Positions 32,104-43,155 of a DNA stretch of 64,000 nt are shown here, one piece after another (the first letter of the stretch is position 1; every line of letters begins with the position of its first letter). The notes under the pieces are model-generated. The model had not been told where the DNA came from and made no database searches. It saw only the letters and a list, made by a program, of their open reading frames with translations. The stretch spans positions 992,001 to 1,056,000 of the forward strand of contig BCHX01000002.1 of the NCBI GenBank assembly GCA_001599755.1, read 5' to 3'. This stretch comes from Gliomastix tumulicola (Eukaryota; Ascomycota; Sordariomycetes; Hypocreales; Bionectriaceae). A program made the translations under genes and the position numbers.

Positions 32104-33574
32104 TTAGATGGTCTCGACAGAAGAGTCAGCGCCGGCAAAGCCGAGCAGGGCGTTCCAGGTGTCGGCGGTGGCCTGGTCCCGGGTGCCGAGGGCCTCGATC
32201 TCGGCCTGGGCGTCGCGGCAGGTGGCGATGGCGGCGTCGGAGGCGTTGCAGACGTTGATGAGCTGGTCGCAGATGCGGTTGGTGATGATGTTGGGGTTGA
32301 GGGCCTCCTGCTGGCCCTCGGCGACGAGGGGGTCCTGGGGGATGAAGGTGAACTCGGTGGCCGGGCGGCCGTTGAGACCGCCGATGAAGGCCATGGTGGG
32401 CTGGCAGACGCCGAAGTCCTGGGCGCCGCCGGTTCCGGCTCCGGCTCCGGCGTCGGCGCCAGTGTCGGCTCCGTTGTCGGCTCCGTTGCCTGCGTCCTGG
32501 TTGTTGTCGCCCTGCTGGTTGTCGCCCTCCTGCTGGTTACCATCCTGGTTATCGCCCTGCTGGTTGTCGTTGTTGTTGTTGTTGTCATCGGCAGCACCAT
32601 CGTCCTGGTTGTCGCCCTGGTTGTCACCCTCCTGCTCGTTGTTGTCACCCTGCTGGTTGTCATCCTGGTTGTCGCCCTGCTGGTTGTCGTTGCCGTTGCC
32701 AGGGTGGGCGTTGTCGTTGCCAGCATTACCGTTGCCAGCGTTGCCGCCGCACTCGATGACCTCATCCTGAGCGTCATCAGCAGCACCGTCATCGGCCGCA
32801 CCATCGTCAGCGGCACCGTCGTCCGCAGCGGCGTCATCACCAGCACCAGCACCAGCATCACCACCAGCACCAGCATCACCACCAGCACCAGCATCACCAC
32901 CAGCGCCGGCATCAGCTCCAGCACCAGCACCAGCATCACCACCGGCACCAGCACCGGCCTGGCCGTCAAGGACAATGTTGGCACCCGAGGCATCAACAGC
33001 AGTGAAGCTGCTGAAACCCTGGGCCAGGAGAACCTCGGCCTGAGACAGACCCGTCGCATCGAAGGGGGTGCCAACGGAGGCAGCCGAGGCGGCGTTGGCC
33101 ACCTCAAAGCCGGTCACAGCAGGGTCGACAAGCGGCGTGATACCGCGGAGGACCTCGGTCGTGGGGAGGAGAGGATCGGCGCAGACAAAGGGCACATCGA
33201 CGGCGAAGGGGTTGAAGTTGGTCTCGGCCGAGACAAGGCCGATGGCGGCGTCGATGACCTGCTGGTCGGTGCCGAGCTCAGCGACGATCTGGTCGGCGAT
33301 CTCGAGCTATACAAGAATGACTGTTAGTATCGTGTGTCTCTCTCCAAGTCAACTGGTATGTGAGTGAGCTGAACTATCTCACCTTCTGGCAGGGGCTGGC
33401 AGCCGCAAGCAGGGAGCCGGGGATGCTACCAGCAATGGTGGCAGCAACACCCGGGTCGCCGAAGCCGGCAGCACCGAGGGCCTGGACAGCCTCAACGGGA
33501 ATCTGCTCCTGGCCGAAACGGGCCTCGGCCACGGCGAGGAGGAGAGCGAGAGCGGAAGCCTTGGACATAGACAT
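32104..33574 (-). CDS. Secreted low-complexity Gly/Ala/Asp/Asn/Gln-rich protein, 464 aa
   Basis: Exon 1 is 33574-33383 and exon 2 is 33306-32104. The intron has the perfect branch TACTAAC and acceptor TTGTATAG. A signal peptide (ASALALLLAVAEA) leads a folded N-terminal domain of about 165 residues with CQKLEIADQIVAEL and FVCADPLLPTTEV. The middle 180 residues are low complexity: first GGDAGAGAGAD units, then ADDGAADDG, then NQQGDNQDD units rich in Asn and Gln. A C-terminal domain with paired cysteines follows (VCQPTMAFIGGLNG, ICDQLINVC, ATCRDAQAEIE). Such proteins are sometimes labelled circumsporozoite-like from composition alone, which has no functional meaning. It is probably an extracellular or wall protein with two Cys-containing domains joined by a disordered linker. 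Confidence 0.75.
32500..32960 (-). repeat. Low-complexity coding repeats (GDAGAG and DNQQGDNQ units)
   Basis: Two kinds of short repeat adjoin: 15-21 bp GGTGATGCTGG-like units at about 32830-32960 and GACAACCAG-like units at about 32500-32700. Both are in the same reading frame of the secreted protein. Confidence 0.8.
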
Positions 33575-36284
33575 GATTGCTGATGTTTCCGGGTTGTATG
33601 TTGTAGGTACAGACTAAAAAGAAGGGTGTAAAGAGAAAGTTGTCGTGAAGTCGTCCCGAGGATCTGGAAAGCAAAAAAAAAAAAAAGTATTTTCAAAAAG
33701 AAACAAGATATAAAGCCGACTAGCGGGTATGTTGATAAATAATATGGATGAAGCGAAGCGAAACGAACGAGTTACCAGAACCGTCGGAGTGAAAAGGAAA
33801 GAAGGGGTGGAAGAGTGAGTGAATGTGCTTGATGAGGATGGGAAGAGAAGAAACGAACATGAAGTCGGAGGGATCGAGCTCGTATTTGTATGCCGACGAT
33901 GGCATCACGGTCCGCCGTCGCCGGTGAGGCCAGCCCAGCTCATTCCGGCTCCTCGACCTCCCGAAAAGGCGGGTTCCCTCACTCGGCGCGCGCGCCATGC
34001 AGCAGAAAGAAAGAGAGGTCGGGAACCCTGGCGCGCGGGGGCGATCACGAAGTGCTTCATGTTGGTGTTGGGAACCCATGTCCTCCCCTTGCGGCTCCTC
34101 TTTACCCGCTTCGTTCTCTCGTTCCCTGGCTCGGCCCCCCCTCCCCAGGGGGAGGGTCTCGGACTAGGGAGATGCCATGCTTCTTTTTTGGCTCTGCTTT
34201 GACGTTTTGTTCCGACGAATTTGCTTCACCAAGCGCTGCCCTTGCTTACGGAGAGAAACGTCAATGCTATGCCGGTGCGGCGGTGATAGTCGTCCCAGAC
34301 TATAGCCCACCCTCAGAGTGTGGTTGAATCGAATCAACAATAAGCTTTTTTTCATGCTTCATGTTTCTCTTTGCCCAGCCTGTGATGCTTTCTTTCTTTC
34401 TTTCTGCTCTTCGAGATGGCGGTACTGCACTTCACTTCATCTCGAGGCTATAGCGGCCAAGAGAAATCGTCAGTATCCATCGTCCTGAGCTTGACGCTCG
34501 AACAACTCATCCAATGTCCGCTCCCTGACAGGACATGGGAAGGGCCCCCTTGGAGTAACGTGCGGGTAGCAAATTAAAAATTCTGCAAATCTGTCGGCTA
34601 CGCAACCGAAGCCCCAGCCTTTTTTTTCACTTCTCCGTGAGCAGGTTTATTAAGCGCTCGGGGCAGCGTGCAGCAAGGGGGAGGGAGGGTTGCAACGGGT
34701 AAGACGAGCTGGATGTCGAATCGAGAAGACCGTAAAAGGGAACAAGGAGAAGGGGCCGGTGGGTTCAGCTGTCAAGGGGACCCAAGAGGAGGCTGGAAAC
34801 CTGGGAGTCGCGGATCCCTGTTCATCTGGTGTTTGTGTCAGTGCAGGGGTCTGACACTCCGGGGTTCCATCACTGTGAGCAGCGTGACTGTGTGAGGCTC
34901 CAACAGAGGCAGGCCCCCAAACCGTTGCTGTTTGAGATGGTCACAACTTGAGACGTGTCGCGGCGACGGCGGGCTCTCGCTCTCGTTTTCAGGACAGGCT
35001 TTAACGCCCATTTAGCAGACAGCGCCCGGGAGGGTTCCAGGCCGGATTCAGGTGTGTGTGCGATATAGCAAGTTGTGGTTCTGTCGTTCGTCGGCTGATT
35101 TCTTGTTCTGGCGTGTTCGTTCGTTGCTGGGGGGAGCGAGAAACCGGCTGGAACAGGAACGAGGAGGATGAATACAGGGCGCTTCAGTGGAGTTTTTTCT
35201 TTTCCGGGGCCGGCGGGTTTCCACTGGCGATGACGTGCCTGGGCTAATGTCGTCTTGACAGGCCTTAGCAGCTTTGCCGCTTCCCTGGATCGTCGGAACT
35301 GTCTCCGCGGTTAGCCTCTCTTGATGGTGGCAGAGAGGAAAAAGCCGTGATGACTTGATGCATGAAGTGCAAGGTTCAGATTGTAGGACTTGAAGACTCT
35401 CGAGATGACTTTAGAGGTGCTCGGCGTCGTAGGTTCAGCTCGTAATGCTTAGTGGGCAGTAACTTTGAGGTCCAGGTGCATCCTACAGGGGCCGTCAGCG
35501 AGCTACAGCAACAACAATCGCTAGAACTTCCAACTCAATAATAAACAGCAACACAAGCAAGATAATATCATGTACAACACCGCAGCTTCGTCAGATTACC
35601 AATTAATTGCTGATCACTATTCGCATTTACGACAGACAGCATAATTTTTTTTTTACCAGTCCTCAATACGGCTACTGGAGTCGCTGGCCTCACGACCACC
35701 GATGTGTTGTGCGCAACTTCTGTCACTGTAGGTTAGGACACTACTTAGGTAGCGTACAGAACCTACTCAACCTGCTAGAAAACTTCCAGTCACCGGAGCA
35801 GTAGGACGAACCCAATCTGCTCCCTTGAGATAGAGCTCAAAGGATGGCATGTACCCAAGCACCCGCCCGGTTTGTCTCTTTCGGTCTCGAGGCACCAGAT
35901 GGCCCCGGGCTGCCTCTGGGTTGCTGGGATCCTCATTACCCTCATCCTTCAACCTCTGCTCGCGTTTCCAAACGCATCCCCCTATCACCCAACCCAGGGC
36001 ATGTGGCGAAAAGTTCCAGTGCTGTTGACAAGGAGGACCCTCCCCTGAGCACCTGAATTCGTTATTTGCAGGCTTGTGCTCTGGTCCTCAGGCGACGCCG
36101 CCCTTGTGCATGGAAACGTTATTAGGGCCTCTTATGATACCGCCGCCGCTGCTATAGGGTCCAAGCGAATGAACACCTGAAATGGGGCTCTTGCTTGCTT
36201 GCTCCCTTTCGAGTCGACAGGGCTCTCGTCGGCCGTGGTTCGTATTGTGCAGAGATTTCTGTTTCTCCCGAGATAATATGCCCT
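33575..36284. other. 2.7-kb gene-free region
   Basis: This is the upstream region of the secreted protein gene (starting at 33574) and the 3' flank of the Ada gene. It contains an A13-type run near 33673, a (CTTT)n tract at 34389-34405 and T runs near 34620 and 35647. The open frames at 33819-34327 have no coding character. No tRNA or transposon is visible. A long regulatory region or a non-coding transcript is possible. Confidence 0.4.
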
Positions 36285-37046
36285 TCATCCAGTCGGAGTG
36301 TTCCACCAGTCGTCGGGCCAGCTGAGGATGTCGTCCAATGAATCCAACGGTTCGCTTGCAGATAAGCCGTGGCTACTTGACGATGACGAGTCAAGATCGG
36401 TTCCGAGAGTCGTAAGTGAAAGAGCCCCCTCCGGCAGAATGTCTGCGTTATCCAGCGAGAAGTCTCCCAGCCATGACAGATCATCCTGAACTCCCTCCGC
36501 CGCCGCCGTCGCCGTCGCGATGCTCTCGAAAGCCACAGCCGAGCCCGTCAGATCCTCCCGTCGCCTCTGCCGCATCACCCGCAGATACTCGACTGGCGTG
36601 ACGCCCACACACCTCTTAAACACGCGGTGAAAGTGCCACTTGCTCAGCCCGACCTCCCTCGCCATACTCGCCAGACTCATCCTCTCCCCGGTCTCTCTTC
36701 CATCGCTCTCTCCCTCCCCCTCCTCCCCGTCAGCCGCCTCCGCTGCCGCCGCCGCCGAAGCAATCACAAACTCGCGGATCCGCCGCACGGCCTTCTCCTC
36801 GGGCATGAAGCCCACCACCTCGGGCTTGCACCGCTTGCACGCCCGGAACCCGGCCGCCTGGGCGCCCGCGGCGTCGTCGTAGAAGGAGACGTTGGCGCGG
36901 CGGGCGAGGCGCGCCTTGCAGGCCGGGCGGCAGTAGATGCGCGTGGAGCGCACGCCGTAGAAGAAGAGGCCGTCGGCGTGGATGTTACGTGTGCGGACGG
37001 CCTGCCAGCGGGACTCGTCGTCTTGGTAGAAGCTCGTCGTGATCAT
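36285..37046 (-). CDS. Ada-type methylphosphotriester-DNA alkyltransferase with AraC helix-turn-helix
   Basis: A single exon of 253 residues. The N-terminal Ada zinc domain is complete: RWQAVRTRNIHADGLFFYGV, then YCRPACKAR and GFRACKRCKPE, giving four cysteines (about 38, 42, 69, 72); in Ada the first of them takes the methyl group from a DNA phosphotriester. An AraC-type helix-turn-helix follows (MSLASMAREVGLSKWHFHRVFKRCVGVTP), with an acidic/Ala-rich insertion before it. The O6-methylguanine transferase domain of E. coli Ada is absent. Instead there is a C-terminal tail of about 80 residues rich in Asp, Ser, Leu and Trp (DDLSWLGDFSLDNAD, LDSLDDILSWPDDWW). The likely role is a methylation-switched transcription factor and repair protein acting in the nucleus. 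The family is mainly bacterial. Confidence 0.88.
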   Translation of the reverse strand: MITTSFYQDDESRWQAVRTRNIHADGLFFYGVRSTRIYCRPACKARLARRANVSFYDDAAGAQAAGFRACKRCKPEVVGFMPEEKAVRRIREFVIASAAAAAEAADGEEGEGESDGRETGERMSLASMAREVGLSKWHFHRVFKRCVGVTPVEYLRVMRQRRREDLTGSAVAFESIATATAAAEGVQDDLSWLGDFSLDNADILPEGALSLTTLGTDLDSSSSSSHGLSASEPLDSLDDILSWPDDWWNTPTG

Positions 37047-37726
37047 CTTTTGTGCGGTCTGTCGCTTCTATAGATGTGAATGAGTAAGTAAGTAGTTAGA
37101 AGATGAAAAGAGGACGAGACAAGAGGGATGACGATGGGGGTTGATATTGGCTTCCGCTAATTACTCCGGAGAAGCTGTGACTGAGCTGACCGTGGAGCAG
37201 TTGCGCGAAAAGTGACCAATCAGAGCCAGAGCCCTTCGCTTGACGACCCAGATTAAAAATCAACGGCGTTGCTCATCATTCAGCACGTTCACGTCACGGT
37301 GTTTAAGGCACTCTACGCGGTTGTGTTTTATTCTGTGGTATTCATTCTCTATGCTGCAGCTGACCTCTCTCACAGGTCGTGCACAAAGAACCGTTTCCCT
37401 TGTTGATTTGTCCCTGGTTGATGAACTCATACATGGTGCGAACGCGCTCGTGCGCGCGCGCGTGATATGGGACTCTCTGATTCGATTTCCTTGGTCCCTT
37501 GATGAAATTTCCCCTTGTTTGTGACCGAACCTGTCCCTTTGCTTATAGATAATTTTTTTGGCGTGTTTTTTTCTCTCTTATTTTTGATATTTTTTTTGGT
37601 GGTTTTCTGTTCCGTTGCTGATATCTTTCCTTCTCTGTGGCCACGGGCACCCATCACGTCTCGACTCCAGACCTGGATCCGGTGTCTTCAGACCCCAACG
37701 GGCGGCAGAGCCACCACCTCGCTCCA
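37047..37726. promoter_or_regulatory. Ada gene upstream region
   Basis: This is the promoter side of the Ada gene and the 3' flank of the large hydrolase/AT-hook frame. It holds T-rich runs at 37550-37600 on the plus strand and a GCGCGCGCGC stretch near 37453. No gene is present. Confidence 0.45.
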
Positions 37727-39220
37727 TCACATCTTGGAGCCCGACGATCCCGAGGGACGATCGCGCCTCTGCGGGATGGGCTCAGGCGAGGGCGGATCCT
37801 CCATCTCCTGACCGGCTGCACGCGCCGCCTCGCGAGCCCGGAGACGCGTGGTGAGCGTGCGGATGGGCGGGGACGACGACGACGACGACGACGACGACGG
37901 ACCGGGCTGCGCCTGCTGCATCTGAGGGTCGAGGGGGATGTTCTGCTGTTGCTGCTGCTGCTGCTGCTGCTGCTGAGCCTGGCCGCCTCGCCTGGCCGCC
38001 TGGCGAGTGCTGCGCGAGCGGGTGTTGGGGCGGGAGGGAGCCTCCTGAGCCGTGGTAAGCTCCTGGAGCGGGGGACGGTCGCCCTTTACGTTGCGGCCCT
38101 TGGGACGGCCGCGGCCGCGACGGCGAGGTGGCTGCTGGGCGGCGGGTGAGTCGGCGGCGGCAGCAGCAGCGGCAGCAGCAGGAGATACCCTGGACGTGGC
38201 CCCCGAGCCGGTGGCCCTGGAGCTCCCGGCATGGGGAGTGTTGACGTGGGGAGTCCTGGTTCTGGTTCTGGGCGTGCGAGCCCTGGAGGTGCGAGAGCGG
38301 GAAGTTCCCGGGAGAGGCGTGCCGAGGATTGGCGTCGGGGTCGCGAGATTCGGGGTGCCGCGGGAGGAAATGTCCCTCTGCGGAGTGGTCTGAGGCGAGA
38401 CAGCGGGGAGCACTGCCCAGCCCTGAGAAGCTGGGAGGGTACTGGTGTACTGTGCGGCGAGACGGGACAGCTGTTCATTCTCACGCGCTGACTGGCTGTT
38501 GGCAGACTCCATGGGCCTCAAGTGAGGCGGCTGGTCGAACACCGAGTAGTCCTCCTCCCCCTCCTCCTTGGCTTTGTCTACCGGCATCTGCTCTTCAAAG
38601 TGGCTGGTCTGCGCCGGCGGGGGAGTAGGAGCAGGCGCGCTCCAGGGGCCGGGATGTTGTATGCCCATGTTGGTAGGGGACGGGTATTCATATTCTTGGG
38701 AGGAGGCGGGCACGCGGGGTTCCTCGTGGTGCCACTGCACTGATGGGGGCTGGTGTGACTGAGAAGGAAATATAGGATACGAACCGTATGTGTTTGGAGC
38801 TGCTGGCAGAGGAGCTGGCAGAGGAGCTGCGTAGCCCTGGCCCATGGGAAGACTTGGATTCGGGTTCATTCCCATGCTGCCGTACGCGCCGGATCCAGAA
38901 CCAGCGGAGAACGGCGACTGTCCGAACGCCTCCTCGCTCTGGTAACCGTATAAGAATGGATCGACGTACATAGGGAAGGGGCCCGTCCGGGAGCTGGTCT
39001 GTGACCGCTGTTCGAACATGGGCGAGACCTGCCCGGGAGAAGGAGGGTTCTCCCGGGCAGCAGCCGCACCCGAACTGCCTCTGAGGGCAGCGCGCAAGCC
39101 GCTCGGATAAGCTGACCGGAGCTGACGGATGCTTGAGATCCCCTCCTCGGTCACCAGGCTGCCGCCTAGGACATTGAGCCCATGCGTCGATGGGGCATAG
39201 GCGGCATGTCCCGAGTCCTT
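37727..39220 (-). pseudogene. In-frame continuation after a TAG: Pro/Ser/Gln-rich region with AT-hook
   Basis: The frame continues directly after the TAG at 39223-39221 for 497 codons to a TGA at 37727-37729, without a frame change. The first in-frame ATG is about 67 codons in (39019), yet the code before it already looks like protein (GISSIRQLRSAYPSGLRAAL), so it does not look like an independent gene. Features are a Pro/Gly/Tyr-rich part, ARTPRTRTRTPH repeats, an AT-hook RRRGRGRPKGRN (38091-38127), eleven glutamines from a CAG/CAA run (37943-37978) and nine serines. It is either the real C-terminus reached by mRNA editing or readthrough, or a tail recently lost by a nonsense mutation. Typed here as pseudogene only for lack of a better class. 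Confidence 0.6.
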
Positions 39221-39230
39221 CTAGGCTCGG
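39211..39230 (-). promoter_or_regulatory. Hairpin presenting the in-frame UAG in its loop
   Basis: On the mRNA strand, CCGAG pairs with CTCGG and an inner CC pairs with GG with one bulged A, leaving a five-base loop TAGAA that contains the stop codon (39223-39221). The A at 39222 is the second loop base and is preceded by U. This matches the known preferences of fungal A-to-I mRNA editing. The pairing is seen in the sequence; its use is an inference. Confidence 0.5.
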
Positions 39231-42200
39231 CTCGGCTTGTCCGTATGGGGGAAAGCAGTGCTTCGTTGGCTCTGCCTCGTTGGCGTGTTGTCGCCACTCG
39301 GGGCGCGAGTGGCGGCTGTGGACGAAGGAGCCCTGCTCGGGCTCGGCGTGGCCCTGAGAGCAGGGTACATCTGTCCTTCCTCCTCGACTCGGGCGAGAGG
39401 GTAGCGAGGGTCAGCATCGAAGCGTGGACCCTCCAGAGGAGCGTACGGCGTCGTGTCCGCGCGCGCGACGCGGCGGCTGTGTCCGACGAGGGTGGGATCG
39501 TAGATCGGCTCAGACGGACGGTCGTCTCCGCACGCGCCGCGGTTGGTATGAATCAGCCCGGCTTCGTGATCGAGCAGCGGGTGGGAGTAGAAAGACGCCG
39601 GGTTCTCGAACACGTTGGCGCTCTGGCGCGCGCTGCTCGGGATCTGGGGGAGCTGTTGCAGCTTGGGGCCGTATGTGCTCTCGAAGTACTCTCTGAGCTC
39701 ACGCTTCGGGCGGCTCTCTGGGCTGGGAGCCGGAGTTCGAGAGATGATTGGCGAAGTGGTCGATGGACCAGCTGCGGCGGCAGGGAGCTGTCGGGCTGTC
39801 CACTGTGAAGACAACACTGGAGCGGCGCTAGTGAACTCGACGCCCTCCATGGGCGAAGGCTTCAACATTTTCGATGGAGGAGCCTCCTTGGAAAGATCGA
39901 CGCCTTCGTCCGTGCGCTTCATCGGACTGGTGGTGGGAGGATCTTCTGGAGGTGGCACAAGGCACATCTCGGTATCCTCATCAGTCGGAGCAGACACGGC
40001 GGGAGTCGTGGAGACAGTGAGTGCAGGAGCTGTGGCAGAAGTCACTGCCGCGGGTGCAGAAAGAGCTGGAGGCGCGGGAACCACAACCTCGGGGATTGAG
40101 GATGCAGGCGCGTCAGGGAGAATGCCTGTGGACTCAACCTGGGTGGATGTGACCATTGGGGAAGCACCAGGCGCAGAGACCACCATGGGAGACCCAACCG
40201 GCGCAGGTGACGCAACAGCGGCAGTCGTAGGAGCAGCAGTTGTAGGGACGGCAGGTTGGACCACGCCAGGCTGCTCTGTAGTAGGTGGAACGGCAGCATG
40301 CTGAACAGGAATAGGTTGCACAGGAATAGGTTCAGCTGCAGCGGGCTGGCTCACAGAGGGCTGGCTCACAGAGGGCTGGCTCACAGAGGGCTGAACGGGA
40401 TCAGGCAGCGTCGTAGGAGGCTGAACCGGGGCAAGCTCAACAGAAGCAAGCCGAACAGGAACAGGCTGGGCGATAGCGGGCTGTGCGGTAGAAGGCTGAG
40501 CGACAGAAGGCTGAGCGACAGAAGGCTGAGCAGGGCCAGACAACGAGGCCACAGACGCAGGAGCCTCGGAAGCCACGATAGAAACCGATACAGCCGCAGC
40601 AGTCGGAGCAGCCGCAACAGCCGGAGTAGTCGAACCAGGTGCAGCGGTTGGAGCAGTCGTAACTGCAGGAGTGGCAGAAGTCTGAACAGCAGGCGTAGCG
40701 GCACCAGAAGTAGCAGCAGGCAACTGAGCGCCCGTAGGTGCTGTGGTAGTTGCGACAGCTCGGGGAGTCGTGGTGCGAGTACTTGCGGTGGCAGGAGTGG
40801 CGACAGCAGGACTCATCACCGCATGCATAGTGCCCGACGACGACGACGTGATAGGCTTACTGAGTGCAAGGGACCGAACGGCGGGCGTGAGCATGGCGTG
40901 AGCAGGTGTCACGGGAGCCGGAGTAGAGACTCTTGACGCTGGAGCCGAGGCTGCGGGGGCCGGTGTAGAAGCCGTAGTAGTTGGGACTGAAGCTCCTGGA
41001 GTCGGAGCAGCGGCGGTCAAGGCACCAGTAGTCGTAGGGGCTCTCGCGGGCGTGAAAGGACTTGACGCCGCCAGACCTGCGAGGGCTCTCGAGACGAGCG
41101 ACGAGGCTGGCCCCGATAGATGTGAACGTGGGAGATCAGCGGCCGAAGTGCTCGCGAATGGTGTCGAAGGAGCAGTAGGGGGGGCTAAGGAGGAACTATA
41201 GGCGGTCACCCGTGTTAGGACAGGTTGAGGCCGAGGTTGGGCCACCGGCCGCGCCTCTTCGAGCCGCTGCGTAAACCATCCGTGGATTACGTCTGCTACC
41301 TCGGTGCTGTTTGTCTCCAGGAACATGAGATGGCCGTTGCCAACTATGTTGTTGTCAGCCAGCTTCAGCCAAGTCACGTCGCATCCAGCTTGCTTCATGA
41401 ATGTGACAGTCGCCCAGTCGTAGATGGCATGAGAGCTGGCATGTGCTGTAACAACAGCGTGAGGGACTTTGCTCAGGTGAACGAGCTTCTTCATGCGGCC
41501 GGGCTGGCTCTCAGGAGGGTACTCCTTCCCTTCCTCGTCGAGGACAGGCTCGTCGTCGGACTCCTTGACGGTCTGGAGCCAGGCTGTCTTGCGCGGATCA
41601 TCTGGGCAGTGGTACTCGGCAAGGGTAAAGATCGGCTTGCGAGCCTCGTCGGCGACGCTGGCCTTGGGCGGAACGAGCCCAGCGGTGGTCTCTTCAACCC
41701 CAGTCAGCTCCTCGAAGAAGCTTGTCGGACCCTCGACGGGAGGGTCGTATGTGAGGGGGATATCCGCCAGGCCGTAGCGGCGGACCGAGCCTTTGTACGT
41801 GCACTTGTGTTCCCAGTTGCGCGTCTCTACTTCTTCACCCTCCTTGATGAATGGGTGACGGGCTTGAAGGGCATCGGGAGGGCTCTTCTCAGTCTTCACC
41901 TTGTGGTCTCCGAAAGGGGGACCCGAGGGCTCGACTGCGATGACACAGGCCACATGCTTCGGGGCAACGTCGGTCGCGAGCCACGCCATGGTCGCTCCGC
42001 TGCCTTCGCCGATGAAGATGACCTGGTCACCGATCCTCTGCAGGAGGGCTTCGAGTGCGGCCTGGGCCTGGACCTGGCGCTCGAGCTTTCCAACTTCCAT
42101 GGGTGTAGTCGACGCATAGTATGTGTAGAAGTTGTCGATGGCAACCTCGCCGAGCTGTGAAAAAAAAGAAAAAAAAGAACGTTAGCAAGCATGCTCTCAC

Positions 42201-43155
42201 GTATCGAGCTGTAGACTCGGGCCTACTAGCGGAGAAAGAATGCAAAGATGCTCACACTTACGCCTGACCACTTGTCATGAAATTGAGCCGTGTCGTAGGC
42301 TGTCGTAGCGGTCGCAGAGAAAATCTCGGGGAAGACAAGATCACGAGAACAGTCCTGCGGGGACAGGGAGGAGAGGTGTATGGACTCTTTGGTGGTCCCC
42401 TTCTGCGTGCTGTACTTGGCGTGATTTCGGGAGCGACCGACTCCTGGGAGGTCGACAACGTAGCACTGGTACCCCTTTTGGAGGAAGTAGAACAGCCAGC
42501 CTGGGTTGCCGTCGGGCTTGTAAGTCCAGACCTAATAAACACGCCTCTCAGTTAGCCCCCTTTTCGACCCCACGCTCCTGAACCGCCGCCCCCTAAAAAG
42601 GGGTCACACACGGGGGCAACTTACCTGGCCGGTATGGTAATCGCCATGTACGAACACAATCGGTGCTTGATGATTCCACTTGTTCGGAGTGTGCAGCTCC
42701 ACGAACATGTGGCCGCTGTACGACTCGTTCCACTTGGCAGGGCGGATGTAGAAGTTCCGCGCTTTGTGGGAGAGCTTGTCGAGTCGGGGAGTCTGCGTCT
42801 TGGTGTACTTTCTTGGCGTTTTGTTAGGGCGAGACGACTCACCCGGCTCTTGAGCATACGAGGCCGGCTGGAGCATGCCAAAGGTGCCCTGGGTGCCTCC
42901 TTGAGGAGGAAGTCCTTGAGTAGCCCCGTACGCAGCTCCCTGAGGGACTCCTTGAGGGAGTCCTGGGAGAGGTCCTGGGAGAGGTCCCTGAGGGACTGCC
43001 TGAGGCGCTCTCTGGGGCAGCGATTGAGGAGTAACCCCTTGAGGAGCCATCTGAGCTGTCGCCGTCGCGCGAACGGGCGTGCTCGTCGAGGGAGCAGGAT
43101 GAGTGCCAGCCGCGCCGCTCGTCGGCTGCTGCGCATGATCTTGACCGGAACTCAT
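39221..43155 (-). CDS. Large alpha/beta hydrolase-fold protein with Pro/Ala/Thr-rich tail
   Basis: Three exons, 43155-42625, 42531-42262 and 42154-39221, encode 1,244 residues up to a TAG. The first 130 residues are Gln/Pro-rich. The hydrolase domain has FVHGDYHTGQVWTYKPDG (oxyanion region), CYVVDLPGVGRS, the nucleophile elbow VIFIGEGSGATMAW, a segment AHASSHAIYDW and the histidine in GNGHLMFLETNS. The elbow is x-G-S-G rather than the classic G-x-S-x-G, as in a secreted/fungal esterase group. The remaining about 800 residues are Pro/Ala/Thr/Val-rich with QPSVAQPS-type repeats and a few conserved-looking blocks (RELREYFESTYGPKL). No signal peptide is seen. The frame continues after the stop, so the natural protein may have 1,742 residues. 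Confidence 0.72.

Noticed and set aside
33819..34327. Overlapping plus-strand frames of 127 and 145 codons
   Set aside because: No domain, no consistent codon bias and no plausible splice extension; they lie in a long upstream region.
39200..39320. A small intron removing the TAG of the large hydrolase frame
   Set aside because: No GTRNGT-like donor with a CTRAC branch and an in-phase AG was found around the stop, and the frame is unbroken on both sides without splicing.
41225..42160. 311-codon plus-strand frame
   Set aside because: It lies opposite the hydrolase domain of the large minus-strand gene and has no protein-like motifs.
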